Assembly (NCBI GenBank): GCA_963780545.1
Contig: CAWACK010000008.1
Location: 310,001 to 374,000, forward strand
Direction of reading: 5' to 3'
DNA from: UBA8941 sp963780545
GTDB taxonomy: Archaea; Thermoproteota; Bathyarchaeia; TCS64
DNA: 64,000 nt
The translations under genes were made by a program, and so were the position numbers. This document shows positions 54,016 to 62,884 of this stretch, piece by piece. The notes under the pieces are model-generated. The model worked only from the letters and a program-made list of their open reading frames with translations. It searched no databases and was not told where the DNA came from. How positions within the stretch are numbered: position 1 is the first letter of the stretch; each line of letters opens with the position of its first letter.

Positions 54016-55638
54016 TTGAAGGAGAAGCGGGTCAGGGAGCTATCGCTGATCATCCTCGCCGTGCTTGGAGTCGCCTCTATCGCTTCAGCCTACCTTGGAA
54101 CGGGTGCCACCGCTAAATTCTTGCTTGCCTTCTATCCGCTGATCGTCGTTCTCATCGGCGTCGCCTTCCTAAAACAGGGGAGCCTTAACATGGCCTTCGT
54201 CGGCTGGGGGCTCGCCATAGTCCTCGCCATCTCCAATTTCGGGAACACCCCTCTTGACACAGGCGTCTCATCGATAGTTGGCATACTGAAAAGCTTCGGA
54301 ATCGCCTTCACCGTCGCTGCGACGATGCTATTAATCTACATAATGCAGGAGGCTGGTGCCCTTAAGACCATTTCAACAATTATTAAGAGGCAGGTAGCCG
54401 GCATCGAGTTACAGGCCCTCTACATAGGCGTCGGATTCGGCTCATTCCTATCAGCGTTAGGCGTTGTGACGCCTGCACTCTTTCCGCCCCTCCTCATGGC
54501 GATGGGCTTCAGCCAACTCGCAGCCATCTCCGTTGCTGTCCTCGGCTACGACCCCACCACGAGTTTCAGCCTCCTTGGTATCCCCATCACTCTCCCCAGC
54601 CAACTCTTTGGACTCAACGCAATCGAGTTCGCCTTTAAGATCGCGGTCTATCTCCCAATCATCTCAACGGGCTTCGCCTTCGCCATTCTCTGGCTAGTTG
54701 GTGGAAGAAAATCTATGAGAAAAGGCATGATACCTGGTATTCTATGCGGCCTTTCTCTGGCAGCGGGCTGCCTCGTCAGCGCTGGAGTGGATTACGCCAT
54801 CGGATACGAGCTGATCCCAATTCGAATCATAGGCGTGATAGCTGGGTTGTTTACGATGCTGACCATGACCGTCTTTGGCCGGATTTTCCATGAAACGAAC
54901 TTGGAGACAGCCTTCGGGGAGAAAGTTGAACGTGGAGAGGTTTGGCGCTCTTTCTCGCCGCTGGTGATCCTCACCATCCTTGCAGTCATCGTCAGCATCC
55001 CATCCATCGGTGATATGCTATCAAATGCACCGGGAGCACTAGAGGTGATAGTGGTTGGCTCCCAGAGTGTCGATCTCGACATCCTCTCACAGATATACAC
55101 ATGGATATTCATCGCTACTATAATTAGCCTAGTAACTCTCAAGCCGACACGTGATCAGCTCCGAAATGGGGTTAAACTGTGGCTGAAGCGTACCCCAGCC
55201 CCCGTCCTCACCTTCATGATCTACTTCGCCGTCAGCTTCGTAATGTCAGGCTCAACTATGAACCAGGTTCTCGGTGGTACCCTCGCTCTCGTCTTCGGCG
55301 GCGCCTACATATACGTCTCCTCCAGCCTCGGCTTCCTCGGAGCCATCGTTGGCGGCTCAGAGACCACATCGAACGTCCTATTCTACAAGATTCAGAAGAC
55401 CGCCTCAGATACTATAGGTCTCAGCGCAAACCAGTTCACGACCCTCTACGGTGGCCACGCAGTAGCGGCAGGGGTCGCCAGCTCCGTTACGCCTTCGAAG
55501 ATCAACAACGCAGTAGCCACAGTAGCCGCAGGAAAAGAGACTGAATCGATTATTATGAGGAAGCACCTCATCGTAGCGCTGATACTGACTGTTGTAACCT
55601 GTCTGCTAGGCGGTCTCCTCATTACCTTCGGCGTTTAG
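54016..55638 (+). CDS. lctP: L-lactate permease (LctP/LldP family)
   Basis: A 540-residue carrier with about twelve to fourteen membrane helices. The segment GAIVGGSETTSNVLFYKIQ and ANQFTTLYGGHAVAAGVAS resemble the LldP family motif GSxTNSNVLFG. It would import L-lactate or glycolate with protons. TTG 54016 has AGGTG 9-13 bases upstream. It overlaps the 3' end of the convergent small gene by 33 bases. Confidence 0.87.
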   Translation: MKEKRVRELSLIILAVLGVASIASAYLGTGATAKFLLAFYPLIVVLIGVAFLKQGSLNMAFVGWGLAIVLAISNFGNTPLDTGVSSIVGILKSFGIAFTVAATMLLIYIMQEAGALKTISTIIKRQVAGIELQALYIGVGFGSFLSALGVVTPALFPPLLMAMGFSQLAAISVAVLGYDPTTSFSLLGIPITLPSQLFGLNAIEFAFKIAVYLPIISTGFAFAILWLVGGRKSMRKGMIPGILCGLSLAAGCLVSAGVDYAIGYELIPIRIIGVIAGLFTMLTMTVFGRIFHETNLETAFGEKVERGEVWRSFSPLVILTILAVIVSIPSIGDMLSNAPGALEVIVVGSQSVDLDILSQIYTWIFIATIISLVTLKPTRDQLRNGVKLWLKRTPAPVLTFMIYFAVSFVMSGSTMNQVLGGTLALVFGGAYIYVSSSLGFLGAIVGGSETTSNVLFYKIQKTASDTIGLSANQFTTLYGGHAVAAGVASSVTPSKINNAVATVAAGKETESIIMRKHLIVALILTVVTCLLGGLLITFGV

Positions 55639-55863
55639 TGGTCGATAATCTTTCTTCTCTAGGGTGAGGTTTCCGTAGACAGAGCCAATGAACCTTGCGA
55701 AGAGGAGCTTGCGCCTGACGAGATTATACGTGGACTCACCCATACCATGCTCCTTTAGCCTCTCCCTTAGCTTCGCCTCGGAGACATGGTCAAAGCCACA
55801 CCCGACGAGCGTGTCGAGGAAGAGTAGGTCGTCATCCGTCAGTTCCGGCTTCTTGCCGCCCAC
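55606..55863 (-). CDS. small winged-helix-like hypothetical protein
   Basis: An 85-residue protein, MGGKKPELTDDDLLFLDTLV, then SEAKLRERLKEHGMGESTYNLVRRKLL with a helix-turn-helix-like order, ending LTLEKKDYRPL. It may be a DNA-binding protein; no family is recognised. It converges with the lactate permease gene. Confidence 0.5.
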   Translation of the reverse strand: MGGKKPELTDDDLLFLDTLVGCGFDHVSEAKLRERLKEHGMGESTYNLVRRKLLFARFIGSVYGNLTLEKKDYRPLNAEGNEETA

Positions 55864-55894
55864 AACATCACCGGCCTCTAGCTGAGCCCACTAA

Positions 55895-55963
55895 CTCACC
55901 CTCGCACGGGAGAGTTAAATCCTTGCACTAAGAGGTGCGCCGTTAGATTGAACTACGCGCCCC
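55895..55963 (-). pseudogene. degenerate tRNA-like sequence (Lys-like)
   Basis: On the minus strand the sequence starts GGGGCGCGTAGTTCAATC, close to the acceptor and D arm of archaeal tRNAs, and contains GCAC-CTCTTA-GTGC, an anticodon arm like tRNA-Lys(CTT) but with a 6-base loop. The T arm and 3' acceptor strand do not pair well. It is probably a broken tRNA gene or coincidence; I cannot draw a valid cloverleaf. Confidence 0.25.
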
Positions 55964-55975
55964 ACGGTAATCAAT

Positions 55976-56341
55976 ATGATCAATATGATGGTCAGGAAAC
56001 TAAGCGAGGTAGAAACTGAGCCAACTTCCGGCGGCATATTCACCGGGGAAGTAATGATCAAGCGCGTCTATACCAAGGAGATGGGTGCATCGAACCTAAA
56101 TGTCAGCGTCGTTTCTTTTCCACCCGGAGTTAGGAACACCTGGCACACCCATGGACACGATCAGTGCCTCTGGATACTTAGTGGCAAGGGGAAAGTCGCC
56201 AGCAGGGAGATGGAGTATGAGGCTGAGCCTGGGATGGTTTTCTTCATCCCAGCTGGGGAGAGCCACTGGCATGGCTCCGTCGGAGTCGACTTCAGCCACA
56301 TAAGTATAATCGGCGGCACAGCCCCAACAAAACCCGCTTAG
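55976..56341 (+). CDS. cupin-domain protein
   Basis: A 121-residue single-domain cupin: WHTHGHDQCLWILSGKGKV (metal His-x-His and Glu/Gln positions) and GMVFFIPAGESHWHG (second His), ending at the strand SHISIIGG. Members bind metal and act as small oxygenases, isomerases or sensors. ATG 55976 or 55988. The 3' end is followed by a TTTAAATAAG stretch that may be the promoter of the next gene. Confidence 0.82.
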   Translation: MINMMVRKLSEVETEPTSGGIFTGEVMIKRVYTKEMGASNLNVSVVSFPPGVRNTWHTHGHDQCLWILSGKGKVASREMEYEAEPGMVFFIPAGESHWHGSVGVDFSHISIIGGTAPTKPA

Positions 56342-56360
56342 CTCAACCCCTTTAAATAAG

Positions 56361-56374
56361 CAACAAACAAACAT
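56361..56374. repeat. minus-strand copy of the TGTTTGTT element
   Basis: CAACAAACAAACAT is the reverse complement of 14 bases of the element at 8047 and 10317. Here it lies between a possible box A (56351-56357) and the RBS of the radical SAM gene. Confidence 0.6.
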
Positions 56375-56386
56375 CAGGTGATTTCC

Positions 56387-57154
56387 TTGACTGAAGACGT
56401 GAGGCTAAGGATCGGCGGCATCACCGACATGTCTACCGTAGATTGGTACGGCAACGTGGGACTCATCGTCTTCTGCGCAGGATGCAATTACAGGTGCCCC
56501 TATTGCCAGAACTCAGGCCTCATCCCCCTCGACGCGGGGAGGGAGATAGACCTCAATATCCTTCGGGAACGCATTGAGATGAACAGAATCATAAACGATG
56601 CAGTAGTATTCACTGGTGGAGAACCAGTACTTCAGCCAGGCGCCATCATTGAGGCTGCTAAACTCGCCAAAGAATACGGCCTAAAGGTCATGCTCGACAG
56701 CAACGGCAGCATCAAGGAGAACGTCGACAGGATTCTACGCAGTGGCTACATAGACAGAGTAGCCCTCGACGTCAAAGCGCCCCTTAACCCCGAAGACTAT
56801 GGGAGAGTCACGGGTCGCATCGAACTCGGTGAAAAGTCTGTCGAGGCCGTTGAACATTGCCTTAACCTTAGCAAACAGCTCCGCATCGAGATGGAGGTCC
56901 GCACAACCGTCGCCCCTAATCTATCCGACTCCCCTGCATTCATATACAAAATCGCTGAAGCCGTACGTGGCCGCTGCGACGCCTACTATCTTCAGCAGTT
57001 CGATAATCTAGGCGAGATTCTCAGCCAAACCCTTAAACAGGAGAAGCCGCCTAGCAGGGAGGCGATGATGAGCCTCGCTCAAGAAGCCCTGAAGACGGGA
57101 CTCAGAAACGTGTTTATTAAGACACGAAGTAATGGGCTTGAGAGGATGGGCTGA
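56387..57154 (+). CDS. NrdG/PflA-like radical SAM activating protein
   Basis: A 255-residue protein with the radical SAM cysteine motif CAGCNYRCPYC (C-x3-C-x2-C), then VFTGGEPVLQPGAII (SAM site) and VALDVKAPLNPEDY. It resembles anaerobic ribonucleotide reductase activase and other glycyl-radical activases. AGGTGA lies 6-7 bases before TTG 56387, so that start is preferred over GTG 56378. Next gene starts 4 bases after its stop, and the three plus-strand genes (NrdG-like, UPF0200, UPF0201) may form one operon. Confidence 0.87.
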   Translation: MTEDVRLRIGGITDMSTVDWYGNVGLIVFCAGCNYRCPYCQNSGLIPLDAGREIDLNILRERIEMNRIINDAVVFTGGEPVLQPGAIIEAAKLAKEYGLKVMLDSNGSIKENVDRILRSGYIDRVALDVKAPLNPEDYGRVTGRIELGEKSVEAVEHCLNLSKQLRIEMEVRTTVAPNLSDSPAFIYKIAEAVRGRCDAYYLQQFDNLGEILSQTLKQEKPPSREAMMSLAQEALKTGLRNVFIKTRSNGLERMG

Positions 57155-57157
57155 GGG

Positions 57158-57706
57158 ATGGCCCGGAGACGACTCATCCTGATAACGGGGATGGCCGGCT
57201 CCGGCAAGACAACGCTTTCTGGTATTGTGCGTCAGTCCGGTCATCGAGTAGTCACTATGGGTGATGTCATTCGTGATCAAGCCCATCAGCTTGGTCTTGA
57301 GCCTTCTCCCGAGAACATGGGTCTCCTATCCAGTGAAATCAGGAAGGAGGGCCCCGACGCCGTCGCTAAACGTTGTATCCAGATGCTCAAAAGAGGACAG
57401 GATGGCCTCGTCATAGTCGATGGCATAAGGAGTCTTGCCGAGGTTGATGCGTTTAAAGACGCCTTCGAAGTTATCCTCATAGCCATCTGGGCTTCGCCTC
57501 TCAGTCGCTTCAAGCGGCTTACACGTCGTGGTCGCAGTGATGACCCTAAGACCTGGGAGGAGTTCAAGGAGCGTGAGAAGCGTGAACTCGGCTTCGGCAT
57601 CGGGGATGCCATCGCCTCCAGCGACTACATGATTAAGAATGATGATGGCATAGACAGCCTCAAACCCGCCTTCGACGAGATTATGGAGAGGATAAAGAAT
57701 GGTTGA
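57158..57706 (+). CDS. UPF0200 nucleotide kinase-like protein
   Basis: A 182-residue P-loop protein: ITGMAGSGKTTLS (Walker A), VVTMGDVIRDQA, and VIVDGIRSLAEV (Walker B-like), close to dephospho-CoA kinase and adenylate kinase families; it matches the archaeal family UPF0200. In several archaea it is fused to or next to UPF0201, as here with an 8-base overlap. Function unknown. Confidence 0.87.
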   Translation: MARRRLILITGMAGSGKTTLSGIVRQSGHRVVTMGDVIRDQAHQLGLEPSPENMGLLSSEIRKEGPDAVAKRCIQMLKRGQDGLVIVDGIRSLAEVDAFKDAFEVILIAIWASPLSRFKRLTRRGRSDDPKTWEEFKEREKRELGFGIGDAIASSDYMIKNDDGIDSLKPAFDEIMERIKNG

Positions 57707-58100
57707 GGTCCACTTAACCGTTAAAGCACACCTTAACCCCACCGAAAGTCAGGAGAAGCTTGAGAAGGCCATAACCAATCTCTTCGGCGACGTTCAACCC
57801 CAGCGCAGCAAGGAGCATGGACACACTTACTTGGTGGTTGAGACCTCGGGTATGGAGTCCCTTCGTCAGCTCAAGCAGCGGATCGCAAGCGACAGGATAA
57901 GAGACGCAGCCAGGGCTATGCTTAGCCGCTGGGCATCTAAGAATGATAAGGTGGCGTTCCACTTGAACAGGCAGGCTGCCTACGTCAACCACGTCAGCAT
58001 CTACCATGCAAGCAAGGCACCACTTGGCCCTATAGAGGTTGAAGTGGAGGGGCCGCCGGAGGAGATAATTCAGTTCCTGACTGGGAAGGCTAATTCCTAG
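57699..58100 (+). CDS. UPF0201 protein
   Basis: A 133-residue archaeal protein: VHLTVKAHLNPTESQEKLEK, then LRQLKQRIASDRIRDAARAML and NRQAAYVNHVSIY, which define UPF0201 (an RNA-binding-like fold). Overlaps the UPF0200 gene by 8 bases. Function unknown; may act in nucleic acid or cofactor metabolism. Its end overlaps the opposite gene by 11 bases. Confidence 0.88.
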   Translation: MVEVHLTVKAHLNPTESQEKLEKAITNLFGDVQPQRSKEHGHTYLVVETSGMESLRQLKQRIASDRIRDAARAMLSRWASKNDKVAFHLNRQAAYVNHVSIYHASKAPLGPIEVEVEGPPEEIIQFLTGKANS

Positions 58101-58764
58101 GTCGTCCAGCGAGGTATAGGCCGACCGCCACTACCACAACCCCCAATATGGCCAACGGTACACCAAACTGCGTAAGGTTCACTCCGCCTCCGCTCGCCGG
58201 TGTGTTGATGATAGCTACGTCCGCGTATCCGGCGCTTTCCCATGTCCCCTTGTAGATGTAGTCTACCACCTCTATCTTATCAACGAACTTGACCCACTTG
58301 TAACCATACCACCCAGGAACTACCTCCCTGAAGGGGTAACCCGTCGTCAGATCGAGTGGGGCGCCATCCGCATTCGTCGCGATAATGATGCTTGTATCAT
58401 TGAGGTACCGCATCTGTAGACCACTCGAGTAACCGTCCGAAGCGTAGAAGATGACGTATACTGCACCCTGCTTAACTCCTGCTTTCTCCAGTATGGTCGA
58501 CACGGGGACGCCGCTCCAATCATAGGTATAAACGTCGTACCCATTTAGGCCGGGTGCATCCGGTGGCCAACCGACGCACCTACACGTGACCCTCTCAGAG
58601 ACCTGGGGTAGCGCCTCTAACTCGCTCAGCGTGATGTTGTAGGGATGGTCGACGAGGCCAGTGACCTGGATGAAGGGTTCCTTGGAAACAGCAGATGCCT
58701 GGGGGGAGACAAAGATGGCGAGAAGTATAGTTAATCCAAGCGGAACTAGAATTAGCCTTCCCAA
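58090..58764 (-). CDS. exported sulfite-oxidase-fold molybdopterin-binding protein
   Basis: A 224-residue protein with an N-terminal signal (residues about 4-24), the sulfite-oxidase Mo domain (PFIQVTGLVDHPYNITLSEL, TCRCVGWPPDAP with the Mo-ligand cysteine, YGYKWVKFVDKIEVVD), and a C-terminal membrane helix (about 198-218). It sits outside the membrane. Similar archaeal proteins have an unknown reductase or oxidase role; it may be an electron-transfer partner. Ends 46 bases before the HdrA gene stop region on the same strand. Confidence 0.82.
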   Translation of the reverse strand: MGRLILVPLGLTILLAIFVSPQASAVSKEPFIQVTGLVDHPYNITLSELEALPQVSERVTCRCVGWPPDAPGLNGYDVYTYDWSGVPVSTILEKAGVKQGAVYVIFYASDGYSSGLQMRYLNDTSIIIATNADGAPLDLTTGYPFREVVPGWYGYKWVKFVDKIEVVDYIYKGTWESAGYADVAIINTPASGGGVNLTQFGVPLAILGVVVVAVGLYLAGRPRN

Positions 58765-58810
58765 GGGGTTCTCCGATGGGTTCTGGGCTCTCGGCGAATA
58801 AATAGGTTGA

Positions 58811-61144
58811 TCAAGCCACTGGAGGCGTCATGTGTTTCTCTGGCGGGATCTTTCCAAGCTTCTTGATAACTTCGGTGTAGTCTGTGATGAACTTGGGGAG
58901 CATCTTGAATATGGGGAGGACCATCGGCTGGAACCTGATTCGCTCCGACTCGAGTCCTCTCTCCTTCAGCGTCTCCTTGACCTCCTCCACGAGCTTCTCA
59001 GCTAGCTCTGCCTCGTGGCTTTCCTCTACCTCGCAAATCATAACTGCATCTGCACCCATATCGAAGGTCTTCAACACTATTTCTTTACTCAGCAGGGCCG
59101 TGGATGGCATCCTGAGTATCCTCATGTTCGTTGGGTAGTGTAGACGAGCTGTCCCCGCATTGTCAGCGGCTGTGTAGCTGATGTTATCGTCGAAGAACCC
59201 GATTATGGCTACATCGCCCGCGGTCCCTGAAAGGAGGCTATGCACCTCGTCGAGTAATCCCTCGGAGGTATAGTTGGGGATTGTGAGGCATCTCCTTCCA
59301 CAGGAGGAGACGCAGGCGCCACATCCGTTGCAACTCATAACATCAAACTCCGGACCAGAGCCACCCATAGTAACGGCGCCGTGTGAGCAAGCCTCTACAC
59401 ATTTGCCGCAGAGGTCACACTCACCAAGGTGAATAGGCTTATTTGGGCTAATCCGCGCAGTTCCATCCCCTATGAAGTTGGAGACGTGGCTTGCTGCCGC
59501 CCTGGCATCCACGACCGAGTCGTGGATGTCCTTCGTGCCCGTCGCGACGCCGACTGCGAACATCCCTTCACGGAGGGTGGAGATCGGGTCGAGCTTCACA
59601 TGTTTTGGTGCGACAAAAAGGTCCTCCCCGAGGGCGATTCCTAGCTTTGAGGCGAGCTCTTTCATTCCAGCGGAAGGTACCATCGCTGTGCTTAGCACCA
59701 CTAGGTCAACCGAGTTCCTGAGCAGTAGACCAGTGTCGAGGTCCTCCACCAGTATCTCGAGTTTGCCATCTTCCAGCGGGGTGACGCCCCCGGGTTTGCC
59801 GTGGATGAACTGGATACCCTTCTCTCTAGCCTCCCTGTAGAAGTCCTCGAAGCCGCGGCCAGTCATTCGCATGTCGGTGTAGTAAAGGTAGATCTTCAGA
59901 TATGGGAGGGACTTTTTCAGCAGGATCGCCTGTTTAACCGAGTAGGCGCAGCAGACGCTGCTGCAGTAGGAGACACCTCGGTGTGGGTCTCTGCTCCCGG
60001 CGCAGAGGATGTAGGCGATGGCTTTGACGCGCTCACCCTTCGCTGTGTTGAGGACTTTTCCCTCCGTGAGCTCATTCTCAATCAGCCGCTCCACCTGTAG
60101 GGCGTTGATCACCCCCCGCTGCTCTGGCCTATAGCTCCTCAGCTTCTCCTCGTCGATGAGGTCGAAGCCCGTTGCGATGACCATCGACCCTGCGTCTAGG
60201 GTGATCTTCCTCTCATTATCTTCGAGGTTGATTGCGCCGACGGGGCAGGCTTGGACGCATGCGCCACAGTGCTTGCAGTGCTCGAAGTCGATGGCATAAG
60301 CGGATGGAACCGCCTGAGGGAAGGGGATGTACACTGCCTTCCTTGTATATAGCCCTTCGTCAAACTCGTTAGGAACTTCCGTGGGGCAGACCTGGCTGCA
60401 CCTGCCGCATTTTAGGCACTTTTCTGTGTCGACCCCCCTCGGCGCCAACTTGACCTCAACATGGTAGTTACCAGGGCCACCGGTCACCGACTCGACCTCA
60501 GCGCCGGTGAAGAGGCTGATGTTCTTATCGTTACCGACCTCCGCCATCCGTGGGCTGAGTATACAGGGGCTGCAGTCAAGTGTGGGGAAGGTCTTACTTA
60601 GCTGCGCCATCCTTCCGCCGATGCTGGGCCGCCTCTCGACCATGCTGACCTTGAAGCCTCCTTTGCTGAGCTGCAGGGCCGTCGTGATGCCTGCAACGCC
60701 CCCACCGACTACTAGGACATCCCTGTTGATCTCCATAACCTTCTCCTCGAGAGGCTGTAGGCTCCGTGCACGTGCGACTCCTCCCTTGACGAGGCTCTCC
60801 GCCTTCTCGGTGGCGCCTTTGTCGTGTACCCAGCTGCATTGCTCCCTCAAGTTTACATGAACGAGTCTTTGCCTGTTGACGCCGGCCTCCTCTACGACGT
60901 TTCTGAACATCTCCTCATGCATGTGGGGGCTGCAGCAGGCGACGACGACCCTGTCGAGCTTCTGGCCTTTGATGCTCGTCTGGATTAGCTGGATGCCGGG
61001 TTTGCTACAGAGGAACTCGGTGACTTGTGCCGTCTTGACGTCCTCCTCACCCTTTACGGCGTCCCTGACCTTCTCGCAGTCGACGGTGCCAGAGATGTTG
61101 CCTCCGCACTTGCAGATGAATATGCCCGTCGTCATGTCACGCAC
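58811..61144 (-). CDS. hdrA: heterodisulfide reductase subunit A with fused MvhD-like domain
   Basis: A 777-residue flavoprotein. N-terminal cysteine domain (CKCGGNISGTVDC), FAD fold VLVVGGGVAGITTALQL, CSPCILSPRM, ferredoxin motifs CLKCGRCSQVCP, CKHCGACVQACP, CDLCGKCVEACS and CNGCGACVSSCG. The last 130 residues match the MvhD (FlpD) electron-input domain, but its cysteine motifs read NISYTAADNAGT and RMPSTALLS, so the [2Fe-2S] ligands are absent. HdrA bifurcates electrons between ferredoxin and a disulfide. Overlaps HdrB by 8 bases; operon order hydrogenase-ferredoxin-HdrC-HdrB-HdrA. Confidence 0.93.
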   Translation of the reverse strand: MRDMTTGIFICKCGGNISGTVDCEKVRDAVKGEEDVKTAQVTEFLCSKPGIQLIQTSIKGQKLDRVVVACCSPHMHEEMFRNVVEEAGVNRQRLVHVNLREQCSWVHDKGATEKAESLVKGGVARARSLQPLEEKVMEINRDVLVVGGGVAGITTALQLSKGGFKVSMVERRPSIGGRMAQLSKTFPTLDCSPCILSPRMAEVGNDKNISLFTGAEVESVTGGPGNYHVEVKLAPRGVDTEKCLKCGRCSQVCPTEVPNEFDEGLYTRKAVYIPFPQAVPSAYAIDFEHCKHCGACVQACPVGAINLEDNERKITLDAGSMVIATGFDLIDEEKLRSYRPEQRGVINALQVERLIENELTEGKVLNTAKGERVKAIAYILCAGSRDPHRGVSYCSSVCCAYSVKQAILLKKSLPYLKIYLYYTDMRMTGRGFEDFYREAREKGIQFIHGKPGGVTPLEDGKLEILVEDLDTGLLLRNSVDLVVLSTAMVPSAGMKELASKLGIALGEDLFVAPKHVKLDPISTLREGMFAVGVATGTKDIHDSVVDARAAASHVSNFIGDGTARISPNKPIHLGECDLCGKCVEACSHGAVTMGGSGPEFDVMSCNGCGACVSSCGRRCLTIPNYTSEGLLDEVHSLLSGTAGDVAIIGFFDDNISYTAADNAGTARLHYPTNMRILRMPSTALLSKEIVLKTFDMGADAVMICEVEESHEAELAEKLVEEVKETLKERGLESERIRFQPMVLPIFKMLPKFITDYTEVIKKLGKIPPEKHMTPPVA

Positions 61145-62009
61145 CCACCTTCGCGAGGAGTCCCTGGACGCTCACGGAGTTGACGTCAAAACCAAGCTTT
61201 GATGGATCTATTCCGAGGGCTAAACCAAGTAGCTGCGTGTAGTAGAGGATGGGGACGCCGAGCTGCCTCCCAAGCTCCTCTTCGAGGGTCCTCTGATATT
61301 TGTCGTACATTATGCCGCAGAAAGGGCAGATGACGACCATCCCATCCACCTTGCCTGACAGCTTCTTGAGCTTGTTACCCGTCATCTCCTTCGCTATATC
61401 CTCTCTGACTGCCAGTATCCCGCCGCCACAGCAGTCGGTTTTTCCCTCGTAGTCGAGGGACGTGGCTCCAGTCGCCTCCACGAGCCTATCCAGGGTGCCT
61501 GGAAACTCGGGGTCGTCAAAACCCGGGTAGAGTGTCGAAGGGCGGACGTAGTGACACCCGGGGTGAGACGCTATCTTCAGGCTGGTCAGCGGGCGCTTGA
61601 TATGCGCCTTAAGCTTCTCTAGTCCATACTCGTCATGGAGCATTCGCGCGAAGTGAATCACCCTCGGCTTCTCACCCTTGTAATCTATACCCGCCTGGGC
61701 GAGAATCTTGGTGACGGCTTTTAGGGTGGCTTCATCCGACTCGAGCCTCTTCTCCGCCTTAGAGAGCATCTCGCCACACGCGGAGCAGAGGACTACTGCG
61801 TCCCGCCGCGAATCGTACAGCTTTTTTAGGTTAGCGGCGGCCATCGCCATCGCCTTCACCTCATCTATTGGCTCTAGGGGGAACCCGCAGCAGCCGTATT
61901 CGCCGTCGAGGAGCTCTAAGCCCAGCGCCTTCGCTACTTCCCTAGCCGACTGCTCGTAGTTCATCTGCCGCGTGGGTATGGTGCAACCTAGGAAGAGGCT
62001 ATAGCTCAT
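61137..62009 (-). CDS. hdrB: heterodisulfide reductase subunit B
   Basis: A 290-residue protein with the two CCG cysteine domains of HdrB: YGCCGFPLEPIDE, LCSACGEML, then GCHYVRPSTLYPG, TDCCGGGILAVRE and VICPFCGIMYD. These bind two non-cubane [4Fe-4S] clusters where the disulfide substrate is reduced. Overlaps HdrC by 4 bases and HdrA by 8 bases. Confidence 0.95.
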   Translation of the reverse strand: MSYSLFLGCTIPTRQMNYEQSAREVAKALGLELLDGEYGCCGFPLEPIDEVKAMAMAAANLKKLYDSRRDAVVLCSACGEMLSKAEKRLESDEATLKAVTKILAQAGIDYKGEKPRVIHFARMLHDEYGLEKLKAHIKRPLTSLKIASHPGCHYVRPSTLYPGFDDPEFPGTLDRLVEATGATSLDYEGKTDCCGGGILAVREDIAKEMTGNKLKKLSGKVDGMVVICPFCGIMYDKYQRTLEEELGRQLGVPILYYTQLLGLALGIDPSKLGFDVNSVSVQGLLAKVGA

Positions 62010-62494
62010 GGCTTCGCCTCCGAGATTCGCTTTATGAATTCGGGCTCAGACTCAACCTCAGGGAGCCCCCTGTCGGCTCGCTCCTCATTTGTGAAGTCAT
62101 CCACAGCGTAGACTCGGCCATTAGCCTTGAGGATATCAAGTAGCTTGAGCAGATTGGGTGGCGCAAAACCTTCCCTGGCAGCCATATTCCTGAGGACAGT
62201 CATTACCTCTGGGGGTCTAACATCCTGCGGGCACCTCTCCTCACACATGAAGCACATGCTACAGAGCCAGATGGTGTCGGAGGCGTAGACGCGGCTTCTC
62301 AAACCCATCTTCGCCAGCTTCATGATCCTCCGGGGGCTGAATGAGACTTCGACCTCCCTCACCGGACAGGAGGCTGTGCAGGCACCGCATTGGAAGCACT
62401 TATCTAGGTCGCTGGCTCCGAGCTCCGACTCAAGCCTTCTTATGAAGCGAGAATCCGCTTCGGCTAGATCCACGACGCTGTCTGAGCCGGTCAT
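62006..62494 (-). CDS. hdrC: heterodisulfide reductase subunit C
   Basis: A 162-residue protein with two ferredoxin motifs: CFQCGACTASCPV and CSMCFMCEERCPQ, typical of HdrC, which relays electrons from HdrA to HdrB. C-terminal end is a helix-rich tail (ADRGLPEVESEPEFIKRISE). It follows the NuoI-like gene by about 50 bases. Confidence 0.93.
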   Translation of the reverse strand: MTGSDSVVDLAEADSRFIRRLESELGASDLDKCFQCGACTASCPVREVEVSFSPRRIMKLAKMGLRSRVYASDTIWLCSMCFMCEERCPQDVRPPEVMTVLRNMAAREGFAPPNLLKLLDILKANGRVYAVDDFTNEERADRGLPEVESEPEFIKRISEAKP

Positions 62495-62543
62495 CTATTG
62501 TGAAGAAATACAGTGGATTAAAAAGTTTGAGCCGAAAATGGTC

Positions 62544-62882
62544 TTAATCCTTCTTAAGCTCATAGACCTCGGTCTTCTTCTCGTACTCCGGTGCCCTCAT
62601 CTCTTCGGCCCCAGAGATCGCCTGCTGCATGCAGTTGTCGATACAGAGATAGCAGAAGAGGCACTTGAAGGGCTGGTACTCGACCTTCTTCTCCTCGGGG
62701 TAGACCTTGATCGCCATGCTGGGGCAGACACGCTCGCAGTCTTGACACTCGTCGCACCTGTTCATATCCCACGTCAGGGCACCCCGGGTACCAGGCACCG
62801 GCTTAGGCTTCTCGAATGGGTAGTTGACCGTCGCGGGTTTGCTGATGAGGTTCTTCAATACTTCTTTGAGCATTTCCGGCAT
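62544..62882 (-). CDS. NuoI/EchF-like 4Fe-4S subunit
   Basis: About 112 residues with two ferredoxin motifs, CDECQDCERVCP and CLFCYLCIDNCM, like the polyferredoxin subunit of complex I and Ech/Mbh hydrogenases. It starts 2 bases after the hydrogenase gene stop, so ATG 62882 is chosen. It probably passes electrons between ferredoxin and the hydrogenase. Confidence 0.88.
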   Translation of the reverse strand: MPEMLKEVLKNLISKPATVNYPFEKPKPVPGTRGALTWDMNRCDECQDCERVCPSMAIKVYPEEKKVEYQPFKCLFCYLCIDNCMQQAISGAEEMRAPEYEKKTEVYELKKD

Positions 62883-62884
62883 CT

